Shown piece after piece: positions 1-4,280 of a stretch of 5,356 nt of DNA (within the stretch, counting starts at the first letter, position 1; every line of letters starts with the position of its first letter). The notes beneath the pieces were generated by a model. The model was not told the DNA's origin, did no database searches, and saw only the letters and a list, made by a program, of their open reading frames with translations. A program made the translations under genes and the position numbers. The DNA comes from Litorimonas sp964610115 (GTDB lineage Bacteria; Pseudomonadota; Alphaproteobacteria; Caulobacterales; Maricaulaceae): assembly GCA_964610115.1 (NCBI GenBank), contig CAZSUW010000108.1:1-5356 (forward strand), given 5' to 3'.

Positions 1-168
1 GTTTTTAAAGGATCAGCTTAAGCTGGACGCATGCACCCCCGTCGTGACCGAGGTCTGTCCGTCGCCCGTCATTCGAAAGGTGGCGCGGGGGCGGGCTGGC
101 CCGAAGGCGTGAGCTGTTCGGTCGGCCGCTGGGCTTTGTGTGAATGACAGGTTCGGCTTTGATCCGCC

Positions 169-236
169 GCGCGGGGCTTGCCCTGACGACGAAACGGTTA
201 TTCCATATTGCTCCGGTCGCGGAGCAAGCCCCGCGC
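169..236. repeat. 13-bp inverted repeat with nested competing hairpin
   Basis: GCGCGGGGCTTGC (169-181) is perfectly complementary to GCAAGCCCCGCGC (224-236), with 42 nt between the arms. Inside it, TTGCTCCG (208-215) pairs with CGGAGCAA (220-227) around a GTCG tetraloop. Bases 224-227 belong to both stems, so an RNA from here could form either the long-range stem or the full 8-bp local hairpin but not both. The complementarity is seen directly; any switching role is inference. Confidence 0.7.
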
Positions 237-273
237 CTCGTCACACCATGACGACACGCAAACTTATTTTTTG

Positions 274-295
274 GCCCCCGAACTGCGCGGGGGGC
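274..295. repeat. G/C hairpin next to a T-tract
   Basis: GCCCCC (274-279) pairs with GGGGGC (290-295) around a 10-nt loop. A run of six T (267-272) lies on the 5' side on the + strand, which is the wrong side for a + strand intrinsic terminator. Read on the minus strand the hairpin is followed by A residues, so it does not qualify as a terminator there either. The function is unknown. Confidence 0.5.
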
Positions 296-330
296 GAGCG
301 TGGGCGTATGCCTATAAATCAACAGAACAT

Positions 331-450
331 CGTCCCCGGCCTTTATGGCCGGGGTCTGCTCGAAGCCGCCTTCACAAGACGAGCCGACCCGATCGCCAAC
401 GTCTTGTGAACCCAGACGAAACCAGACCCCGGCAACATGTGCCGGGGACG
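331..450. repeat. Nested 120-bp palindrome made of two inverted hairpin units and a central stem
   Basis: Three pairs of complementary arms share one centre of symmetry (between 390 and 391). The outer pair is CGTCCCCGGC (331-340) with GCCGGGGACG (441-450), the middle pair GCCGGGGTCTG (348-358) with CAGACCCCGGC (423-433), and the inner pair TTCACAAGACG (371-381) with CGTCTTGTGAA (400-410). All 32 base pairs are perfect. The internal loops are of equal size on both sides (7/7 and 12/12) and the apical loop is 18 nt. Each flank is also a hairpin by itself: CCCCGGCC/GGCCGGGG (334-354) and CCCCGGCA/TGCCGGGG (427-447), each with a 5-nt loop. Two REP-like hairpins in inverted orientation around a spacer recall BIME/REPIN doublets; a structured RNA is the alternative. 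There is no U-tract, so a simple terminator is unlikely. Confidence 0.8.
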
Positions 451-559
451 GTGACAAGGTTAGAGGTGGGCAAGGTCGGGGGCGGATACACGATCGGGAA
501 ATCAGTCGCAGGCGCGTAGGAACACCTTGGCTTGACTTTATCGCCCGCCGTCGAGACTT

Positions 560-564
560 AAGGA
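560..564 (+). promoter_or_regulatory. Ribosome binding site of the AGMO-like hydroxylase
   Basis: AAGGA lies 3 nt before the ATG at 568 and is the best Shine-Dalgarno-like match near any + strand start here, though the spacing is short. It supports the 568 start, which also leaves a hydrophobic first membrane segment immediately after the N-terminus. A TTGACT hexamer at 532-537 resembles a -35 box, but I see no good -10 box at the right distance. Confidence 0.5.
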
Positions 565-567
565 CCG

Positions 568-1542
568 ATGCCGCAGGAGATCACATTCCCTCTCGTCCTC
601 GCTTGGGCCGTGCCGTTTTTTGTGCTGACGCTGGCGCTGGAATGGGTGTTTGTCGCGCGCGGGCGATTGCAAGGGCGCTATGAATGGCGCGATGCCTTGA
701 CCTCGATGACGATGGGATTGGGCAATCTGATTTCTGATCTCGCCATGGGCTTTATCAGTCTCGGCGTCTTGATGTGGTTCTGGCAGTTCCGGCTGATCGA
801 TTTGGGCGTAAGCCTGCCGATCATTATTCTGGCTCTGATAGCGCAGGATTTCGTCTACTATTGGAAACACCGCGCCGCGCATCGCGTGCGCTGGCTCTGG
901 AGCGCCCATGTCGTTCACCATAGTAGCGAACATTACAATCTCTCGACCGCTTTGCGGCAGCCGTGGAATAATCATTTTACGGGTCATGTCTTACTCTCGA
1001 CGCCGCTCATTTTTGTGGGCTTTCATCCGCTTTTGATCGGCTTTGTGGCGAGTTTAAATCTGCTCTATCAATATTGGATCCACACGGAAGCGATCCGGAA
1101 AATGCCGCGATGGTTCGAAGCCGTGATGAATACGCCGAGCCATCACCGCGTGCATCACAGCACGCATCCGACCCATTTGGACCGGAATTATGCGGGCATT
1201 TTTATCGTCTGGGACAAGCTGTTCGGGACGTTTCGCGAAGAGGCTGATGATAGTCCGGCGGCAGACCCCATGCGCTATGGTCTGGTGAAAAATATTGGGA
1301 CGTTTAATCCGGTGCGGGTCGCTTTTGCAGAAATGCTGGCCGTCTTGCGCGATGTGGTGCGGCCGGGGCTGAGCGTCAGGCAGCGCTTTGGCGTGGCCTT
1401 TGCCCCGCCCGGCTATGGCCCGGATGGGGCGCATAATCGTAGCGAGGACATTCTTGCGCGTTACCTTGCCAATGCGTCAGCCGATCCCGGCGAAGAGGGC
1501 GCGTTGCATAGCGTTGAGACCGCGCGGACGTCCGATGCGTAA
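568..1542 (+). CDS. Membrane diiron hydroxylase, sterol desaturase/fatty acid hydroxylase superfamily, AGMO-like
   Basis: A 324-residue integral membrane protein predicted to be a non-haem diiron oxygenase acting on a lipid in the membrane. Hydrophobic segments lie at about residues 8-30, 48-73, 82-98 and 139-168. The His clusters that define the superfamily are present: HRAAH (101-105), HVVHH (114-118) and HHRVHH (192-197), plus His136, His140 and His172. The surrounding words NLSTALRQ (124-131), QYWIHTE (168-174), NTPSHHRVHH (188-197) and NYAG followed by WDKLFGTF (207-222) are those I associate with animal alkylglycerol monooxygenase (AGMO/TMEM195), which cleaves glyceryl ether lipids using tetrahydrobiopterin. 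The family assignment is firm. The AGMO-like subgroup is likely. Substrate and cofactor in this bacterium are unknown. The last 21 residues, which are acidic and low in complexity, overlap the phoD gene on the other strand and lie beyond the conserved domain. An AAGGA precedes the start. It appears to be transcribed alone, behind a palindrome-rich region. Confidence 0.9.
   Translation: MPQEITFPLVLAWAVPFFVLTLALEWVFVARGRLQGRYEWRDALTSMTMGLGNLISDLAMGFISLGVLMWFWQFRLIDLGVSLPIIILALIAQDFVYYWKHRAAHRVRWLWSAHVVHHSSEHYNLSTALRQPWNNHFTGHVLLSTPLIFVGFHPLLIGFVASLNLLYQYWIHTEAIRKMPRWFEAVMNTPSHHRVHHSTHPTHLDRNYAGIFIVWDKLFGTFREEADDSPAADPMRYGLVKNIGTFNPVRVAFAEMLAVLRDVVRPGLSVRQRFGVAFAPPGYGPDGAHNRSEDILARYLANASADPGEEGALHSVETARTSDA
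1477..1542. other. Convergent 66-bp coding overlap in codon register
   Basis: The last 22 codons (stop included) of the hydroxylase on + and of the phoD-like gene on - occupy the same 66 bases. The two frames are in exact register: each triplet is a codon on one strand and its reverse complement is a codon on the other (568 and 1477 are both 1 modulo 3). No intergenic space is left for a normal bidirectional terminator. The affected tails are residues 304-324 of the hydroxylase and 570-590 of PhoD, both apparently outside the conserved domains. Confidence 0.85.
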
Positions 1543-3249
1543 GCTCTCCGCGCCGCTAAACTTGCGCGGGGTCACGGTGAAGCCTGCGGATTTGAACGCG
1601 CTATAATCGCGTGTGTTGACCGCATTGACGGACCACATTGTGACTTCGGTGCGGGTCGGGCGGACTTCGAGTTCGAGGTAGCCGTTTTTCTGGGCATTGT
1701 AATATTTCACGTCCGGGTTTTCCTTCGTGAGGAGAAGGTTGTGATCCGCCGTCCCGTCGCCAAGATAGGCGGTCAGGGTTTTGGAGCTGACGGAGCTGGT
1801 GACGAATTCGGCGCCCATTTTGCGGCCATCGGCCTTGGTCAGATCGATCGCCCAAAATTCATGCGCGTCGCCTGTGACGGTCAAAACGTCATTGACGCCG
1901 CGTTCGTCCAGCGCGTCAAAGAAGCGTTCGCGGGCGGCCGGATAGCCGTCCCAGCTATCGGGATACATGGGTAAGTTATATTTAGAGAGTTCGAGGAAGT
2001 CATAAACACCGGGCCAATCTTTCGCGATATTCTCGGTCGCGACAGGATCGATGTAAGGCGTGAAGTCCGGCGTTTGGGTGCGGCCTAAAATGACCTGATT
2101 GGCCAGCATCCGCCAGCGGACGCCGTCGGCTTTGGACTGTGCGAAAGTATCGACGATAAAGTCTTGCTGATCCTGACCAAGCATTTCGCGCGACGGATCG
2201 CCGAGTTGATTGGCTTTGAACGCATCAGGATCCGCCGTGATCTCCTCGACGTGGTTTTCGAGGACGAAAGGTTCGGCCCGTGCGGTGAGGCGGGTCTCGA
2301 TCGCGACTAAGGTGAGGAGGTCGCCAAATTGATAGCGCTGCCAATGGCTGTTCCGCCCGCCCAATTGCGGATCACGAACAGGCATCCATTCCCAATAGGC
2401 GCGAAGGGCGGCGCCAAGGCGGGCTTCCCATGCGCCCTCGCTGGCGTCGTGATTTTCCGCCCCGCCCCGCCAACTGTCATTGGCGGTTTCATGGTCGTCC
2501 CAGAGGGCGATCAGGGGCAAAGCGGCGGTTGCGGCCTGCAGGTTCGGGTCGGATCGGTATTGGGCGTGGCGCTGGCGATAGTCTGCGAGGCTCACGATTT
2601 CATGGGCAGGCTCGTGGACGCGACCCTCTGGCGGATTGGGCGTGTCGTAGACCTGCGCGCCATATTCGTAATAATAATCCCCGAGGTGGATGAGGGCATC
2701 ATACTGTCGCTGATCCGCGTGTTTCGCGATCAGGTCATAGACATTGAAAAAGCCGTGTTCCCAGTTTGAGCAGCTGACCACGGCAAAGCGCGCGCGATCC
2801 GTTTGGCCCGAGGGAAGGGTCCGCGTGCGACCAATGGGCGATATGTCTGTGCCCGTCCGGAAGCGGAAGAAATATGGTGTTCCGGGCTCAAGACCGCTCG
2901 CTTCGACTTTGACGCAATAATCGCGTTGCGGACTCGCCGAAGTTTGGGCTGTGCGAGGATTGGAAAAATCGGGGTCTGTGTCGATTTCCCATGCGACGGG
3001 GATAGGCGCGGCGCGGTCTTGCGAAGGGCTCACCCGTGTCCATAAGATCACGGAGGTTGCGTCTGGATCACCTGAAGCAACTCCGTGGGCAAAGGTGCCT
3101 TGGCTGGCTTCTGCCGTGTTTGCGATAGGCTCAGAAGTGGGCGCACAAGCCGCCGCACTGCCAAGGCCTAAAAGGGCGAGAGCGCTACGGCGGTTAACGC
3201 CTCGCCGGGCAGGGCCAATGCCGCTTTTATGGAGGTTTGTCTCAGTCAT
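1477..3249 (-). CDS. phoD: PhoD-family alkaline phosphatase/phosphodiesterase with Tat signal
   Basis: A 590-residue exported metallophosphoesterase predicted to release phosphate from phosphate esters outside the cytoplasmic membrane. The N-terminus carries a Tat-type signal: NRRSAL (19-24) followed by a hydrophobic Ala/Leu stretch. Cys35 in SAAAC could be a weak lipobox. The N-terminal PhoD domain follows (about 52-148, starting FAHGVASGDP), then the catalytic domain (about 155-560). Family motifs are VSCSN with Cys160, HLGDYYYEYG (188-197) with Asp191 and Tyr194, WDDHETAND (250-258), LANQ (382-385) and TGDAHEFW (459-466). These match the Fe/Ca site known from Bacillus PhoD, which includes one Cys ligand. 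The domain seems complete. About 30 residues after residue 560 look like an extension, and the last 21 overlap the hydroxylase gene. The start is supported by TAGGG 6 nt upstream. The SDR gene ends 32 bp upstream on the same strand, so co-transcription is likely. I see no clear Pho box. Confidence 0.92.
   Translation of the reverse strand: MTETNLHKSGIGPARRGVNRRSALALLGLGSAAACAPTSEPIANTAEASQGTFAHGVASGDPDATSVILWTRVSPSQDRAAPIPVAWEIDTDPDFSNPRTAQTSASPQRDYCVKVEASGLEPGTPYFFRFRTGTDISPIGRTRTLPSGQTDRARFAVVSCSNWEHGFFNVYDLIAKHADQRQYDALIHLGDYYYEYGAQVYDTPNPPEGRVHEPAHEIVSLADYRQRHAQYRSDPNLQAATAALPLIALWDDHETANDSWRGGAENHDASEGAWEARLGAALRAYWEWMPVRDPQLGGRNSHWQRYQFGDLLTLVAIETRLTARAEPFVLENHVEEITADPDAFKANQLGDPSREMLGQDQQDFIVDTFAQSKADGVRWRMLANQVILGRTQTPDFTPYIDPVATENIAKDWPGVYDFLELSKYNLPMYPDSWDGYPAARERFFDALDERGVNDVLTVTGDAHEFWAIDLTKADGRKMGAEFVTSSVSSKTLTAYLGDGTADHNLLLTKENPDVKYYNAQKNGYLELEVRPTRTEVTMWSVNAVNTRDYSAFKSAGFTVTPRKFSGAESLRIGRPRGLNAMQRALFAGIG
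1546..1571 (+). repeat. Hairpin just past the hydroxylase stop codon
   Basis: CTCCGCGC (1546-1553) pairs with GCGCGGGG (1564-1571) with one G-U pair and a 10-nt loop. It starts 3 nt after the + strand stop codon. No U-tract follows, so it is not a standard intrinsic terminator, and the bases also encode PhoD on the other strand. It could stabilise the hydroxylase mRNA end or be incidental. Confidence 0.35.
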
Positions 3250-3255
3250 AGCTGA

Positions 3256-3260
3256 CCCTA
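3256..3260 (-). promoter_or_regulatory. Ribosome binding site of phoD
   Basis: On the minus strand TAGGG sits 6 nt before the ATG at 3249, within the 32-bp gap after the SDR stop. It is a partial match to the Shine-Dalgarno consensus and fixes the chosen start, which also places the twin-arginine motif at a normal distance from the N-terminus. Confidence 0.45.
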
Positions 3261-3281
3261 TAAAGCGGTTTTGCGACAGGT

Positions 3282-4085
3282 CTATGCGCGTCCTGGAGAC
3301 AAGCTCTGGCCGTCATCAACGGTGACGACTGTGCCGGTGATCTGTCTCGATTGATCAGAGGAGAGCCATAGCACGGCTCCGTCCAAACTATCCGCTTGGG
3401 CGATCCGGCGGCGGGGGAAGCTCTGCACCATTTTCTCGCCCATTGTCGTGTCAAACATGGCTTCGTTGATCTCCGTGCGAATGTAGCCGGGCGCGATCAT
3501 ATTGACGTTCACGCCCATGCGGACCCAATCGGCCGCAAGGGATCGACCGAGATGGGAGACACCGGCTTTGGACGCCGCATAGAAGGCCATGTTCTGAAAG
3601 ACTTGTGTGGCGATGATCGAACTAACGATCACAATACGTCCGCGTTCCGTGTCCCGCGATCCGCGCGCCATCATACGCTTGGCGCCTTCGCGCGCGGTCA
3701 GGAAGACACCGCGTAGATTGACATTATAGGTCGTGTCGAAATCTTCCGGCGGGTTCTCGGTCGAACGACCCACATCTTTGGCAAGGCCGGCATTGGCGAT
3801 GACCGTGTCGACGGGGCCGAGCGCGGCTTCGATGGAATCATAGGCCGCGATGGTCTGCGCTTCGTCGGTCACGTCGAGCTTCACCACATGGGCCGTGCCG
3901 CCATGGGCTTCGATTTCGGCCTTGAGCGCGTCGAGACGGTCTGTGCGGCGGGCGGCTAGCCCGACTTTTGCGCCATGCGCGGAAAGGACCTTGGCCATGC
4001 GTTCGCCCAAGCCGGATGACGCCCCTGTCACAAGGGCCACACGGCCCGACAGATCATAAGTGAAAGGAGAAAACGGATCGCGCAT
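3282..4085 (-). CDS. Classical short-chain dehydrogenase/reductase (SDR)
   Basis: A 267-residue cytoplasmic NAD(P)-dependent oxidoreductase with a Rossmann fold and the usual length for classical SDRs. The cofactor motif TGASSGLG is at 20-27, followed at the end of strand 2 by Ala-Ala-Arg-Arg (44-47). Basic residues there usually favour NADP(H). Asp71-Val72 and NAG (98-100) follow. The catalytic tetrad is Asn123, Ser156, Tyr169 and Lys173 (YAASK), with PG at 199-200. Beta-strand 7 and the C-terminus (TGTVVTVDDGQS) are intact, so the enzyme should be active. The substrate cannot be read from the sequence; FabG-like ketoacyl reduction or alcohol/3-ketone oxidation are both possible. There is no clear Shine-Dalgarno before the ATG, although the start gives a normal N-terminus. 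The gene is divergent from sucC, shares its 195-bp intergenic region, and is probably the first gene of a transcript continuing into phoD. Confidence 0.92.
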   Translation of the reverse strand: MRDPFSPFTYDLSGRVALVTGASSGLGERMAKVLSAHGAKVGLAARRTDRLDALKAEIEAHGGTAHVVKLDVTDEAQTIAAYDSIEAALGPVDTVIANAGLAKDVGRSTENPPEDFDTTYNVNLRGVFLTAREGAKRMMARGSRDTERGRIVIVSSIIATQVFQNMAFYAASKAGVSHLGRSLAADWVRMGVNVNMIAPGYIRTEINEAMFDTTMGEKMVQSFPRRRIAQADSLDGAVLWLSSDQSRQITGTVVTVDDGQSLSPGRA

Positions 4086-4116
4086 GGAAAACTCACTGAT
4101 TGATTTAGTCTGAACG

Positions 4117-4131
4117 TGGCGGATTTCGCCA
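4117..4131. repeat. Inverted repeat upstream of the SDR gene (operator-like)
   Basis: TGGCG (4117-4121) and CGCCA (4127-4131) are perfect inverted arms around GATTT. The dyad lies 32-46 bp before the SDR start codon, which suits a repressor or activator site for the SDR-phoD transcript. It is short enough to occur by chance in GC-rich DNA. Confidence 0.3.
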
Positions 4132-4209
4132 AGCCTGTGAAGCCTCTACGCGCTTTAGCGCATGGCTGATACGTCATCACTCTGCTCTTCATCTGCGCAT
4201 AAGACTTTT

Positions 4210-4238
4210 GGGCGGTTGCGGTCAGCGTACGGGCGGTT
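4210..4238 (+). repeat. GGGCGGTT direct repeats, 21 bp apart
   Basis: GGGCGGTT occurs at 4210-4217 and again at 4231-4238, start to start 21 bp, that is two helical turns, so both copies face the same side of the DNA. The first copy touches the putative -35 box and the second the putative -10 box of sucC. This is the layout of a tandem binding site for a dimeric regulator; the regulator is unknown. Confidence 0.5.
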
Positions 4239-4243
4239 ATAAC
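4216..4243 (+). promoter_or_regulatory. Candidate sucC promoter
   Basis: TTGCGG (4216-4221) and TATAAC (4238-4243) are separated by 16 bp and resemble housekeeping sigma factor -35 and -10 boxes. Transcription would begin near 4250, giving a leader of about 30 nt before the sucC ATG at 4281. This is the best match in the intergenic region but has no experimental support. Confidence 0.4.
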
Positions 4244-4280
4244 CCGCTCGAACTTAACCCGTGAACACTCGGCAGATTCC

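Larger units (their letters stand above)
1..567. other. Structured intergenic region without a convincing protein gene
   Basis: This 567-base stretch precedes the membrane hydroxylase gene. The longest open frame is on the minus strand (5-457). Its translation is Arg/Pro/Ser-rich, resembles no family I know, and reads straight through several strong palindromes, so I treat it as spurious. What the region does hold is dense dyad symmetry: a perfect 12-bp palindrome CAGCTTAAGCTG (14-25), a 13-bp inverted repeat (169-181 with 224-236), a small hairpin TCGTCA/TGACGA (238-243 with 249-254), a G/C hairpin (274-295) and a composite palindrome (331-450). I found no signatures of RNase P RNA, tmRNA, SRP RNA, 5S rRNA or tRNA. 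It could be a non-coding RNA, a long structured leader, or REP-like repeat DNA. The + strand frame from 2 to a stop at 110-112 is open from the left edge and could be the tail of an upstream gene, but this is not supported further. Confidence 0.6.
4086..4280. other. Divergent intergenic region between SDR gene and sucC
   Basis: These 195 bp hold the control regions of both flanking genes. Visible elements are an inverted repeat TGGCG-GATTT-CGCCA (4117-4131), 32 bp upstream of the SDR start; a dyad TGAT-N5-ATCA (4167-4179); the short dyad GCGC-TTTA-GCGC; direct repeats GGGCGGTT (4210-4217, 4231-4238); and TAACCCG twice (4240-4246, 4255-4261). I found no convincing minus-strand promoter and no small gene. 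A minus-strand open frame across 4028-4282 overlaps the SDR gene and has no recognisable features. Confidence 0.6.

Noticed and set aside
2..112. + strand frame open from the left edge to a TGA, possibly the C-terminus of an upstream gene
   Set aside because: Only 36 codons are visible, there is no family resemblance, and the end is Arg/Gly-rich. It cannot be separated from chance without the sequence to the left.
183..195. Hammerhead ribozyme-like core: CTGACGA, one base, then GAAAC
   Set aside because: The core words are present, but there is no room for stem II between them, and I could not find a suitable NUH cleavage site with matching stems I and III.
274..295. Intrinsic terminator
   Set aside because: The T-run lies 5' of the hairpin on the + strand and becomes an A-run 3' of it on the minus strand, so neither direction gives a hairpin followed by U residues.
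5..457. 150-codon open frame on the minus strand
   Set aside because: Its composition is Arg/Pro/Ser-rich with no recognisable domain, and it runs through the palindromes at 169-236 and 331-450. GC-rich DNA often leaves such frames open by chance.
1..567. Housekeeping RNA (RNase P RNA, two-piece tmRNA, SRP RNA, 5S rRNA)
   Set aside because: I looked on both strands for GAGGAAAGTCC, a tag-peptide frame with a CCA-ending acceptor, the GGAAGGAAGC-type SRP loop and 5S core words, and found none.
538..987. Minus-strand open frame of 149 codons inside the hydroxylase gene
   Set aside because: It is antisense to a well-supported membrane enzyme and is rich in Gln/His/Arg, as expected from a complementary strand shadow.
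2329..2769. + strand open frame of 146 codons inside phoD
   Set aside because: It is antisense to the conserved PhoD catalytic domain; no ribosome binding site or family motif supports it.
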